Shown one piece after another: positions 9,801-21,730 of a DNA stretch of 64,000 nucleotides. Source of the stretch: Zygnema cylindricum (Eukaryota; Streptophyta; Zygnematophyceae; Zygnematales; Zygnemataceae). Position 1 is the first letter of the stretch; each line of letters starts with the position of its first letter. The stretch covers positions 47,587 through 111,586 of the forward strand of contig JBBHKE010002748.1 of NCBI GenBank assembly GCA_037447655.1, in the 5' to 3' direction. The position numbers were made by a program, and so were the translations under genes. The notes beneath the pieces are model-generated. The model was not told where the DNA came from. It searched no databases and was given only the letters and a program-made list of their open reading frames with translations.

Positions 9801-12800
9801 CATGCTTCTGGAACACATTAACTGGAATGTCTGTCTGCACAAATTGCGGTTGTTTGGGTGAGTCGTGACGTTTTGACTGCTCAGCTTTCTGCATGTATCT
9901 GGTGAGGGCAAAAACTCACTGCTTGTGGTGACGCTTGGGAAGGGCAGGGGTTTGTCAGCACAGGGACTCCTCAAGATCGACGCTTTTTTGAGGATTACAA
10001 TATGACTTTGGCTGGCTCAGAGGTGCGTTCAAAACTGCCTCAGCTATTGTCCTGGAAGACCTCAAGCTTCCCAGTTTCTGTGTGACGAATGCACTTCACA
10101 AACAGACAGTTGCTGCATGGCGTTGTTGGCCTCTAGGTTGTAATTTCATTGCAAGACAGCCCATGTTGAGATCGACCAGCATTGAGACTGATATGGTCAG
10201 AATATTTGGGGAGGAGATTCGTAAAGTGGGAAGGAGAGAGAGAAGAAAGGAGGGAGAGTGAAAGCAGGAGGGTGAGGGGAGAGGTAGGTGATAAGAAAGA
10301 GGGAGTGGGAGAGGTTGAGGGAGAGGCAGGGGGTGGAGGAAAGGAGATACAAAAGAGAGGGTCAAAGAAAATAGGTGAAGCATGTGAGAAGGGGAAGAGG
10401 GGGGAAGAGTGATGGAGAGGGAGAGAAATGGGTGGGGAGGAGAGGAAGTGAAAGAGGGAAAAGGAGAGGAGAAAGGCTTAATCGAATCCCTTCTTTTGAG
10501 TTTCACGTCTTTTATTCTCATCTCGCCCCCTTGTTGCTTTTTTGTGTCTTTTTGACATGTGATTTAAGGAGTTCTGGGGATTAAACTGAAAAAAACACAT
10601 AGTTTGCAGTTGCAGTTTAATTTGTGATAAGATAAACCGTCAAATGTCATTTGAAACAAAAACTTTGTAAACAATATCAAGAATACTTGAATTGTTTTTA
10701 TCTCTTTCAAGACCCTCTTTTACGTCTTGTGTAAAGTACTTGTAGGTTACTGCATAGAATTAGTAGAGAATATGGAACTTACGTCCTGGACCTCAAGGGC
10801 ACCATATGACTCTAAAGTCCAGATGTATTGAGTATATTTTTATTATCCTAAACCGACATTGTAGCTTAAAACGGAGAAACAATCCAGGACAGATTAAAAT
10901 TCTTCATGTTTCTCAACAGTATAGTGATGTGTGAAGGTACTTTATGAAATATTTGAATCTGGTTTAATGTCTTATCTTTTTTCATGTTACAACTCTCAAG
11001 TAGGTCAGTACACACTTCATTGTTCTATAAATTCCACTCACGCCTCTTTCTTCAAAGCGTCCCTCAGTACAATGCTCATCGCTATTAGCGTTAAACATTT
11101 TTCAGACAGTAAAATGTATTGAACTTTATTTTCAATTGTTGGATTATTTTTTTAAGCAATCAAAAAGCAAAGGTCGCCTATCTGTCGATTAATCCATTAA
11201 AGTAAAGCACTCCAACGGTTGAAAATAAAGTTAAAGGCGTTTTTCTGCCCGAAAAATCTTCAACTAATACTGATGGGCAGTGTAGTTTCCCATGCCAGTT
11301 TTGGTGTTTCTCAATGGATTATTAAGGAAAGTGTCTTGCCCGCACTTTCAGTGATGGAAAGGCAAATCAGGGTTAACATCCTGCACAGAGGCATTAGAGA
11401 GGTTTTTTTAGGTTAGTATGGCTACCTGGTGACCTTGCGTTCATATCATTTAAGCTATGTATTCATACTTGCGGTTATTGTTAACTTTTGGATATTTGTT
11501 CTATTTTCTCTTTTTTTGTTAATGGCGTTTGACGTTTATCCAATCCCTAGGAATGTTCGTCACTTCACTGGACTTCAAAAACTTCGAAAACTTTTAAAAT
11601 TTTAAATTTTTGTGTGTTCTATTTGTAGTCATGTGCCTACTTTTCTACCTGTGCCTTCTGATCACGTTTTTAAAAATGGTACGGTTCCTAAAATTGTGAA
11701 ACCGAAGTCAACAAAAAACACTAAGTTATCTGCAGGTGTGAATACCGCTAGTGCAGGCAGGCAAGGCGCACCTGTTGTGGCTGGAGGAGACTCTGCATTC
11801 AAGCTCAGCCGATTGGTGGGTGGTCATTCAACAACTGACGGCTTAGGCTGGGTTCTTAATTAAGCTGGTTTCACTGAAGATCAAGAAGCTCACAACGGCA
11901 GGCACTCTCTGTTTGAGTTTCAATGTGCTGTAACATTGCGTGAAGTTGATGCACCCTCTCTGTTTGCCAGAAAACTCCAGGATAAATATTGTGGCTGCAT
12001 GTGCTTTTCAAAGAGAACGTAATAAGGCTTTTGTTGTGTTGCAACAGAAAGGTTAACTAAGTGACGTGTTCAATCTTTCCTTATAATTGCACATACAGAT
12101 ACTCACTAAATAGTACAATCAGTAAGTTTTCAAAGTGTAACCAGGCTATCAGATTTCATTTGTTCACTGTGTTTGACCTCCATACTACTTTCTTTTTTTT
12201 CCAGGCTAGTGGTGGTCGGCCACCGTCCAGTCCTAAGCTGCGCTGAACGCCCACGTTTTCCTGCTGAAAATCGTTTCACAGAACTTCTGGAGCCTCTCCT
12301 GAGCAAGCATCATGTGGTATGGACTATATCTGACCTTTAAAACCCTGTATATAACCCAGGGAAGAGGGAGCATTACGTGAGACTCATGTAGTTGCATTGG
12401 CTGATGGGTATTGTCTTTTGCTTGGTTTGGCGTGGTTGTAATTCCCTTCTTTTCAGTTGACTGATCGAAGAGGCCGAAACTCGTGTAATCTTGACAATTT
12501 ATGGAGGAAAGCATGGCACCTTATCCAGCAGTGTTCCTCGGAGTTTGATATTTGTCTCTATTTGCGTGTGAAATGTGTTTTACTTCAAGCTGCATGCAGT
12601 TAAATCCTTGTTATTTTATGCCAGTGATTATGGTGACCTGTTCTTCACCTAAAAGACATGGCTTTGTGTGGCTTACAGGATGTTTACATTAATGGACATG
12701 ACCACGTGGCACAACATTTAGAGAAAAATGGTGTGGTTTATATTGGCAACGGAGTAGGAGGTTACGGCAACCATCCGGCTCATGCTAATAAGGAGACGGT

Positions 12801-13311
12801 GTGGGTCAAGTAAGTGAGCGAAAACTTTGGGAGGAAAGGCACACTGCAGAGCCCTTTTTTTTTTTTTAGGATGTTATAATGATGCTGGGGTCAATTGAAA
12901 CAAATTTGCTGCAGGTTGTGTATGACTGAGAATGGCAAATTCTCTCTTCTGAGAATGAAGTTTTCTCTTGTTTGGTCGCAGTGATAGTTGCGAAGGCTTC
13001 GTTCTCCATCGAGTCACGCCCATGGAGTTGGTGAGGATCTTGGCCTTGGTTGAAAGGAATTTTAGGCCACTTTTCTTCTCCATCTGTTGCAGTGTTGGTG
13101 GTAGAAACATATGCTTTTTTAAATTCAAAAATAAGTTGTTTGATTATACTGAACAGAGGGTGACTTCTTTGACCCTGGATTTTTTGTTGTCTGTTATTTG
13201 TTACCATGCCAGAGCTTCACATTTATGGCCTCTAACGGTACCATACTGCACGAGATTCACCTTTTCCAAACCCAAATGCATCGAGATATGCGTCGCAGGA
13301 AAGCCAGTTAG
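6889..13311 (+). CDS. Purple acid phosphatase, ACP5/tartrate-resistant type (metallophosphoesterase), one exon unplaced
   Basis: Likely a secreted or vacuolar dinuclear-metal phosphatase that hydrolyses phosphate monoesters. Exons read: 6889-7104, 7287-7400, 7758-7792, 9498-9666, 9948-10022 (less certain), 12205-12316, 12679-12809, 12982-13030, 13213-13311 (stop TAG), all GT-AG with matching phases. Exon 1 has a hydrophobic anchor (CCLLPILFLLMIWTWW), then SVGDFG. Exon 2 has SLGDNVYPSGV. Exon 4 has GDHDHRG and SKVSKKWN. The 12.2 kb exon has VVVGHRP and the 12.7 kb exon has NGHDH. These are the metal-binding blocks in family order. The block that is normally GNHD reads GDHD here. The phases at 10022 (0) and 12205 (needs two bases) show that at least one exon between them was not found. 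The frame is open back to 6715, but that ATG lies in the hAT-like end, so 6889 is preferred. Confidence 0.82.
10193..10480 (+). repeat. Purine-rich low-complexity tract (GGAGA/GGGAGAG)
   Basis: Almost pure G/A on the plus strand, lying in a phosphatase intron. Apparent open frames on both strands are composition artefacts. Confidence 0.85.
11070..11282. mobile_element. TA-flanked MITE, copy A (213 bp)
   Basis: The ends CAATGCTCATCGCTATTAG and the reverse complement of CTGATGGGCAGTG form imperfect terminal inverted repeats. TA lies on each side (11068-11069, 11283-11284). Internal blocks GTTAAACATTTTTC...CAGT and CTGCCCGAAAAATC are shared with the copies at 17.3 and 63.3 kb. It sits in a purple acid phosphatase intron. 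Confidence 0.75.
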
Positions 13312-14300
13312 TAATATTCTGGAACTTCTATTCAAATCCTTTCCCTCAGTGGAGGACTTCATTTTTCTCAATGTTTTCAACTCGTGCGAGTGGCAGTCTC
13401 TCTTGAGAGATTGTGTGGGATTTTGGCAGGTCTATTGATATAGTTATTGTTTCTCTAATTTATGCATGATACTTAAGGAAACGGAGCTCATGTTTGAGAC
13501 CAACAGTATGTTTATAGATTATGGAGAGAATTGGCCAGAAAGGCTACAAATTTTGATGCGGATGGAGTAGTCACTTATTGTTTTGACTGTTACGCAGGGT
13601 GTTATTATTGGATAGTACTGGATTCAAGGATAGGATGTAAGATATGGCTTAACAACTAGAAACACCAGAAATGTTTTTATTATAGCTGGTGCATTTAGTG
13701 AAGAATCCAGCATGATGTGACCAGAAGTTGTCGGCAGCAAGTCTCTAAATGTTGACAATAACAAATGTTTTTGTATTTTTAAATATCATGTCTAATTTTT
13801 TATTTTCATCGCATGGGTTGCCGCTGGATAAACCACAACAGTATGTAAAACACATAACATGCACCACGTATTGCATGCATTGGCAAAGTAGAAACGCGTT
13901 TACATGTGTCTGACGAACCCCCGATTGAAAATGGTAAAACATGTCCGATGCACATTTCTCTAAAATAAAGCTGATATTGGTTAAGTTACTGGAGATGTTG
14001 GTCCGAGTATATTTGGATCAACAAGGTAGTCGCTAACTGTGTTATCTCCCATTTAGAGGTTTATTGATTCACTCATCAAGGAGGTTGTGAATTTTTGGTG
14101 GATAACGAACAAACATGCTATGAATCTTGGGTTCCACAAAAATGTCACCAATATGCCCAGTAAGCTAAAGATATATTGATTAGAGTCTCTAAGCAGGGTC
14201 TTTCCGTATGCGTGTAGAGTTAGTGCGTTCTATATATGATTGGATAGAATTATAGTTCCTTAGGCTTAGTGTAAGAATTCTAGTATTTCGTTAGTTTTCT
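13312..14300. other. 3' flank of phosphatase gene, no gene seen
   Basis: Probably 3' untranslated and intergenic DNA. No conserved coding frame or RNA gene recognised. Confidence 0.5.
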
Positions 14301-14539
14301 GTATTCAACCTGTCAACTCTATTTGAAAGACAAAACTTCTTTTTGAGCATTTTTGAGTCACTTAGTGGAACTGTGTCTGGGTACTCAGTTGGTCTTTGGT
14401 GTAAATCTGCAGAGTTGTTTCACTGTATGTAATCTGTTTGTGAGTTGAACTGTGTCTACTAAATCCGATTATGTGCTTCAATTGCTAGTGTGAAATAGGC
14501 TGTGGAAGGTAGCTTTTGGGTAGCTTCTGTGAGTTAGCT

Positions 14540-14905
14540 ATGGCTGAGGTTGCTACACGACAAGAGGTGGGCCCACGCCCAAGAGTACATACCTTTGATG
14601 GAACAGATTATTTATATTAGGCAGAGATGTTAGAGAGCTACTCCGTCGAGAACGATCTTATGGATGTGGTGGAAGAACTCTCACAGGAACCTACATGAAA
14701 TGGAAGAATAACGCTCAATGCAAGATCATTTTGAAACAGTCGATGCCAAAGGAACTGGTAATGACACACAAACAAATGAAAAGGTGTCAAAAATTTGGAA
14801 ATCACTAGCTATCAGTACCAAAAGACTAATGTACAATATCAGATGGTTCCAACTAGTAATATCTACGAAAATGAGTATTCATGAGGAAGCGTAACAGAGT
14901 ACTCT
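14540..14905 (+). mobile_element. Copia gag relic (MAEVATRQE...GPRPRVHTFDG)
   Basis: Reads MAEVATRQEVGPRPRVHTFDG followed by a stop, then further gag-like segments (MLESYSVENDLMDVVEEL) with stops and shifts. The same N-terminal gag pattern (GPRPxxPxFDG) begins the copia elements at 23.5, 47.9, 49.2 and 55.7 kb. Upstream DNA (14.3-14.54 kb) resembles the region before those gag starts and may be an old LTR end. Non-functional. Confidence 0.7.
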
Positions 14906-15984
14906 TAGTACGGACACACTTTCTGATTGGCCGGTTTGTCCCTCAATGTTGTGAGAGCGTATTTTAAGACCATGAATTTTTCCAACCTTCCTTACTACCA
15001 GCTGGAATACTCACGTTTCGGCAACTTTGAGGAGCCATATCTTGCAATTTTTTCAATGAATTCAAATGAAACTTTGCAGTCCTACAGAATGGTTTCCAAA
15101 TTGCCTCTGTGCGCAGTTTGGTCGTGTTTGATCGTCTGTGTCAACTGGCGTGTCGAGTCAAAGTAGCCTCTTTGTGCTGCGGCCATGTTCGCATTCGGTC
15201 TTCAGTGTGTACGGTAATCTTCATGTACCGTCACGTTTCTGTACGGTAAAGTCTTGTACGGTCAAGTTACTGTACGGTCAGGTGACCGTACGACAAAGTT
15301 GTGGTTGTGGGGGGAGATTTAAGGACAGTCAAATTCAGGTCTTTGGTTCAACATGTACTAGATTTAGAGTTTCCACTAAGTACATGTACTTCCGTACGAA
15401 ACGTCAACGGACGTCACCACCAAGGATTCTTGTGTACTCACTGTGGATTGACACGTACGCAGTGAATTTACATCCGCGTAGCTCGGCTTGGTATCGGCTG
15501 ATTGTCACAGAATTACAAGAGGTACGTCCACGTCACTAACGGTCCACACCGACCGTACATGAGGAGGTCAACGGACCTCATCAAATCGGGAGCCTTTGTC
15601 CTCCTATCGTTTTCGACAGACGTGGCGCTATTTATGGGAATCCGGAACGATCGGGCGGCGGTAAACGGATCGTGTTGATGCTACAGAAAGCGCGGTCAGA
15701 TTTGATTCATAATGATAAAGACGGGGAATAATCGCGCGAACCTGTTCGCTTCACTATGGAAATGTGTGGATAAATTAGTGTGATATGTGGAAATTAGCGT
15801 TTACATTTTATTGGCTTTAGCTCCTTGAATCCAAAATAGCGTTAATAACACAATTTCTTTCCCTACATTGATATTTTTCTAACACCAAAAGCGATTCACG
15901 GTGTACTATACCGTACTACACATGTACTGTTACCTTACTCTTAACTCCGCCCATGGCCATACACTCCACTATCCAGTCATTCCC
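14906..15984. other. Upstream region of the PAO-like gene, no gene
   Basis: Contains the 16-bp-phased GTACGG array (15209-15293) and an AT-rich block with TTAGTGT/TTAGCGTT words just before the gene. No TATA element stands out. Confidence 0.5.
15209..15293. repeat. Phased GTACGG array
   Basis: GTACGG or close variants (GTACCG, GTACGA) start at 15209, 15225, 15241, 15256, 15272 and 15288, giving spacings of 16, 16, 15, 16 and 16. The intervening bases are only loosely alike, so the word and its spacing are what is conserved. It lies about 0.7 kb upstream of the PAO-like start codon. Confidence 0.8.
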
Positions 15985-18900
15985 ATGGCTGTCTCCGGGC
16001 TTCCTTTCTTTCCATCGGCGGCGACCAGCCTTTTGTCTTCCTCCATACCGTCTTGCTCACAGAAAATTTCCAAGCCATGGCTGACCTGCCCCTTAAAAAA
16101 ATCTTTCGTTCGTACAAGTGGCTCCACGCCAAGCAGTTGCCAATACAAAATTTGTGCGAGGGCTGCTGCAGAGTCTCCGTTCGCTTCTGTGACATCTGTA
16201 GATGAAGATCCCGCGTCGCAGGTTCACGGCGGCTCCGCCGAAACGACCGCCGACGAGGATCGCGCCAGCTTCCCAAAGGAGAGCTTTCAGTGGCCGGAGG
16301 CTTGGTACCCAGCCGGTGAGGCTCTAAATCTGGGCTTCACCATATGTTTTTATGCAAATGTTTCGTATATACTGAGTGTTTTTTGAATCGTCTCCCTTGT
16401 ACCGATTTGTGATCCATTGTCGGTGTCGCCATTTATTTCAATGGAGGTGATGCCACAAAACCGAAATAAATCCGTCCAATCATTGTACGTTTTTTTTGCC
16501 ACCTGTTCGTGTTTGCGCCAGACACAAGACTGAGGCGAATGAAGTACGATGACATAAAAGAAGAAAACGAGGCCAGCCGGCAAGCGGCTGGACCCAAACC
16601 TAAATCTGACGGTCACCATGACATAAAGCCAAACGCCTTTCAACTGGCCAAATATTATTTCACCTGATATTGCAACTGCCAAATTATTCATACCGCTTTT
16701 TTTTTTCGCTCTCGTGGACTTCCAATTCGTCGTATTTTGCGTTGCAAAGATAGGCCCGAGAACACCTCCACCACTGCTTCAAAGATAACAACGATTGACT
16801 TGCTGAAAAAACTGTGAAGAGTTTGAGCTGTGGTCGGTGTGTTATCCTCCAGTAGTATTCGAAGAAGCAAAATCAAACGTACGTTGGAAGCTCATTGATT
16901 CGCATGAAGTACAGGTGATGGTGTTGACCTCACATCACCTTTCAAGTAAGAGATTGAGGTCTCTCTTTTATTACCATCAATGCCAAAACCTTTTACGGAA
17001 TTCCCTATGCTTGCATTTGTTTACGCAGGGAGGAATAATTTTTAATTGCCATTTTTTATCACTTTATTCTCTGAATCAAACATTCTAAGCTAAACATTCT
17101 AAGCTAATTTTTGGATTATATTTATGCAGAAAATCCTTTTTCTTGATGTTTCCTCACTTATTATTTTAAATATACAGGTCTATGGCATCATCTGAAAGTT
17201 TAATTTATTAAAATTAATGCTTAGTACTGTGTCAAAGTCTTTCTTATCTCCCCCTTTTTCCCTTCCATTTAAAAACTGTACAATATCCTTTCTTTTTTAA
17301 ATTAAGGACTGACTGAATTTTACCCGAGTAACTACATTGCTCATAGCTATTAGTGTTTCGGCAGTCAAGTCATCCCTCAAATTTTCAAGCATGACATCAT
17401 TTCTTGCCTCAGAAAAAAAGCCCAGCTGTCGATCACAAAGTTAAACGCCTTTGACTGCCCGAAAAATGTTTAACACTAACAGTGATGGGCAGTTTACTGT
17501 TAAAGGGCTTTCAAACCACCGATGCGCTGTAACTGCTGAAGGAAACTGAATTTGTGGCTATGAATAGTCTTCAACCATTAGAAATGAAGTCTAAAATAAA
17601 ACTGTTGGTATTGTTGGAGAGACGTGCAGCTATTGTTTCACAGCTCGATCCTGTCATTCCAAAAGCTGTCACGATTCTTGGACGTCCCCTTGTCATCTGG
17701 TGGGATAAAATTGCCGGCAAATATCAAGTTTTTGCTGACCAGTGTCCTCACAGGTACTCACTTGGAACTTGAATTTTAATTGTTTTTTTTTCATACAAAA
17801 CATCCGGAGACAAATTTTGATGTTCACTGTCCAGGTGGTACTGCTACAAATTATGCATAGAATTTTAACAATTTCCTGATTGTACGTCTGTTTTTCACAT
17901 ATCTTTTATGAAATCGATTGTACAATTGTCGATCAGATTTGTTGTTGCTGGATTTATTCTGAACTGATTCGACGATGTTATTCTATTTGACTTTAATGAC
18001 ACGCAACATTTTCGCTTACCAGACGAAAACTGGTTCTCTGGCTTTTTCTAGACTTGCCCCTCTCTCTGAAGGACGAATTCATGAAAATGGTCAACTCCAG
18101 TGTTCTTATCATGGATGGACTTTTGAAGGAAATGGAAATTGTGGACTTATTCCACAGGCTCCTGATGAGAGACCACAAGTAGGTTATCACTTTATTCAAA
18201 AGCTCAAATTGTCAGTAGACTTTTAAATTCAGTTTGGTCGTGTAAATGCCATTATCGGCAGCGCTGTTACTAGTAATTTAAAGCTTCTCTTTTGGAAAGC
18301 ATTCTTTCATTCCCATGTCTATCTGATATTTTGTAACATTGTGGACTTCTGTTTAGTTTTTTCTGTAAATGACAAAATTTCGGAGGTGTTTCCTTAAATC
18401 GGTCCATGAGAGTAGGCTATCAAGCTTTGGAAACTGGTCTGTCAGAAGTCGGTAACAGTTATTTTTAAGCGGTTGATCATTTTAACTGTGTGGGTATGGA
18501 ACTGAGTGGTCCACACTGTTTACTGAAATGGGAACAGAAATCTCCTCGGGCCTGTGCCCAAGTGATTCCCTGTGTGGAGCAGAACGGATTGCTCTTTGTG
18601 TGGCCAGACTGGAAGAGAGGGGCAGCTGAGAGAGCAAAAAACGCTCCTCCTCCTCCACTTATTCCCGAGCTTTCAGATCCCTCATATCGATTTGACCTTA
18701 ACTCGAGTGACTTGCCATATGGGTGAGAGATAACTGTTTTTATTTTTTTTGTTTTGTTTCTCCATACTGTTACTTCAAAATACTGAAAGACCAGAACAAC
18801 AAAAGGGAAGAAGCATTTCGTCTTATTTTAAAAAATAGCACTGAAAACATGGTTGTTCTTCTGTCGATTTCTAACTTTCGAATAGAAATTTTGGCATTCA

Positions 18901-21730
18901 GCGCGGACACCCTCATAGAAAATCTTATGGATCCGGCGCATGTCCCCTTCGCACATCATGGCATCATGGTTCGACTTCTCAACTCCCAAGGCCTTTTAGG
19001 AATATGCACTTAAAACGTATATAATCTGGACAAACGTATTTAAGCTACTTAGTTTAAGGCTTCTAGATACAGACAATCACATGGCACATTTTTCTGGATT
19101 GCCATGCTGAACTCAATCTTCTACTTGTGATTGACAAAGTAAAGTAAATGCACCTCACAACAATTACTGTGACTTTTGTCGACAAGTTTATACTAAGCTT
19201 GTTCTAAAATGTTGTTTGCGTTCATCCTGTTTGTAACAGTAATTCTAGTCGATTTCAGCTTAATCTTTCCAGATTCACATACATTTTGCAATCTGCATCT
19301 GAATGAGTTTCACCTGATTCAGTGAGGAAATAAAAGTAAATGTTGCTCATAAATAGTGTGGATCATCTGTACAGACCGTGTAATGTGACTGGTTCTGGAC
19401 GTTGGAAATGGTTGGGTCAGCAGAGCAATAGAGGCGACGGGAAACCGATAAATTTGAAAGTCCACAAGATTTACAAAAATGGCTTTCGCGGTGAAACAGA
19501 GAAAGGACCTGCGGAGTTTATTGCACCATGCTTGTTTACCATGCGAACAGTTCTTCCGCCCAAGCCTGTTAAAGAGGTGAAAAACCTTCAAAACTTCCTG
19601 CCTAAACTTCGAGTGAAAATTGGGTAGTATGTTATTTTATGAGGAAGCAAGAAGATGTGCATTGTTGGGTAATTCACCATTTTTTTTTTCTATGCAGAGT
19701 GAGAAGACAAAGAATCCTCCTAAAGAAAGACGCCTTGGGTTAATATTCTTTTGTGTGCCCACAACACCCGGACACAGCAAGCTCTTTTTTGCATTCCCGG
19801 GTAACTTTTTTCCTAAAGTAATTTCACTCGTACCTCGGTGGTACCAACATCTTGGTCAGATGACGATCCTCGACTCCGATTTGTACTTTTTGCATCTACA
19901 GGTGACTTCTCTAGTGCCGTATCTCTAAGCAATCTCCAGTTTTCCGGTTTTGGCTCCAATTGGTGCAATGTTCTAAACAACTGGTTGAAGTCTGGCTTTT
20001 CATTATCGTCATGGAATATTATTGTTTAATCATGGAAGATTTAAGGTGATGGTTTCATGGTGGGTTTTTGGTCATTGTTCTCGCATGATTGGAGGAGCTT
20101 TATCACGATGACTTGTGCAATATTCCAGTGTGTAGTGTCTGTATCCTGTATCTGATGTCCGGTTCAATTTATCTTATTGCTTCATGTTTATTTTATTTTG
20201 TCCAATGGACATTCATAATTCTAGGTTTGAATATCTGATATCCATTCCTGTGTCCGTTGTCCATCCCTACTTACAAGGACCTATCATCTAGTTTCTAACA
20301 TCTGCTGTTTGCCGTAAACCAAACTTCTGATATTGTCCACAATGCCTAGGGTCCATCTCAACCCAACTTTTGTAATCGTAAAGACGAACTTTATTTTCAA
20401 TCATCACAATTGTTTTGGTGTTCGAGAGAGGCATTAAATGCCTAGCGTCTGTTTCAATAAAACTTTTGTAATCATATTTTTCAATTGTCAAAATTGTCTG
20501 GTCCGCAGTTTGTTGTAAACCAAACCTCTGATATGCCTAGGGTGCGTTTAATTAAATCCACCGTAATCGTAATTGCAACCTGTATTGCCTGTTTCAATCT
20601 CCTATTTTACAACCTTTATTTTCAACCGAACTTGTTTACTTAACTTTTTTTTTTAACTTGCAAAAAAAAAACAAAAGAAAAGGAAAAAAAAAGTGCAAAT
20701 TGCAAAAAAAAAAAAAAAAAGAACAGACAAACCAAAAAAAAAAGTTAAAAAAAAAAAATGCAAATTGTCTGGTGTTCAGGAGAGGCGTCTGGAGGCCGAG
20801 GGAGGCGTGCGTCAGTGGAGCCGAGCCTGCTTTGCTCCCACGGCCTCCGACAGCTTTGTGGCGGCGTACCGGAGATGGCTCCTCACTTGCGGGCAGGAGG
20901 GCTTCCAGTGGGGAGGAGGCCAGGAAGGAAAGCTGCCTCCCACTCCCCCAAAGAGGGAGCTCATGGACAGGTGAGTCATCCTTTGGAAAGTCGGTAGTTG
21001 TGTGGTGGTGGGTAGGATAGTGTTACAGTGCGGATGATGAGGCTGTGTTGTATGTTTTTAGAAAGGAGTTTCCTGGATAATGTGCAAGTTTTATCACCTT
21101 TTGCTTGGTAGAGTTAAAAACGGATGAACTGTCCTCACTTTCCTTGTAGCGTACAAGGGCATGCTGTGCCAACCGGGTGGATGTTATACCACACTATTTT
21201 GTCTGCTGTGGTTGTGTTACTAGTGTCAAATGTTTCCTCTGAAGGTAGTGATGAGTTTGAAGAAGGTGGCTGACAAGCTGAACAGGTGATATGTTACGAT
21301 TTCTAGTCTTTTTACCTACCACAAATTCACATACTGATGCGGTTGGCTTCGAGACCGTTTGCCTTTGTCACGAGTCCTAGAGTCAGACTGGCAATGTAGT
21401 AACATAATTTTTTTTATCGCAAACTAAAAGAAGTTGAACCTGTGTCTTGTGTACCATGACAGACAAACCAGCCATTTGGTAAACTGCAAAACGTGTTCTG
21501 GAGCAAAGCGAAATTTTGAGCGACTGCGAGGAATATTGGCGGCAGTTTCTTTGTCGATTCCGTTAGGATTGGCCGCTGTGGCTGCAACAAGAATAAAACC
21601 AGTTTCGCTGTTTTTGGCAACATTTCTAGTCCTTTTTTCAGCCTTGTGTGCCTTTGCCTCGGCTAAACTGGCACAGTTTATTCGTAAGTCGTATGAGTTT
21701 CACGGTTACTGTCATGCTTTGGTAAAGTAA
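15985..21730 (+). CDS. PAO: Pheophorbide a oxygenase-like Rieske monooxygenase, plastid
   Basis: Chloroplast Rieske oxygenase of the chlorophyll degradation pathway. PAO opens the pheophorbide a macrocycle using ferredoxin and O2. Exons: 15985-16315, 17630-17753, 18052-18178, 18538-18722, 18902-18968, 19421-19576, 19698-19901, 20780-20970, 21463-21730. All are GT-AG and phase-consistent, giving 550 aa, close to plant PAO. Residues 1 to about 85 form a Ser-rich transit peptide. Then come [18 protein letters not shown] and the Rieske cluster (CPHR...CSYHGW), IPQAP, and the mononuclear iron site [13 protein letters not shown]. These are followed by [21 protein letters not shown] and a C-terminal NCKTC (CxxC) before two hydrophobic helices. 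The text matches PAO better than TIC55, PTC52 or CAO, though a PAO-like paralogue is possible. Start chosen as MAVSGLPFF; the frame is open 28 codons further upstream. Confidence 0.88.
17335..17494. mobile_element. TA-flanked MITE, copy B (160 bp)
   Basis: The left end CATTGCTCATAGCTATTAG and right end ...AGTGATGGGCAGTT form imperfect inverted repeats, with TA at 17333-17334 and 17495-17496. It shares ACTGCCCGAAAAATGTTTAA with copies A and C. It lies in intron 1 of the PAO-like gene. Confidence 0.75.
20311..20590 (+). repeat. About 95-bp tandem repeat in PAO intron 7, three diverged copies
   Basis: The word ATGCCTAGSGT recurs at 20342, 20438 and 20533, with similar downstream text (TTTTGTAATCGTA-like) each time and a repeated AAACCAAAC.TCTGAT.T ahead of the first and third. 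Spacing is 96 and 95 bp. Confidence 0.7.
20649..20758 (+). repeat. A-rich tract before PAO exon 8
   Basis: About 110 bases, roughly 80% A, ending 21 bases before the exon 8 acceptor. The acceptor therefore has only a short mixed TGTCTGGTGTTCAG in place of a long pyrimidine tract. Confidence 0.85.

Noticed and set aside
11305-11408. Segment SQWIIKESVLPALSVMERQI as missing phosphatase exon
   Set aside because: It vaguely resembles QLxWL, but its acceptor and donor phases do not fit the flanking exons.
11612-12060. Open frames considered as the missing phosphatase exon
   Set aside because: Neither sequence nor splice phase fits the family segment that should precede VVVGH.
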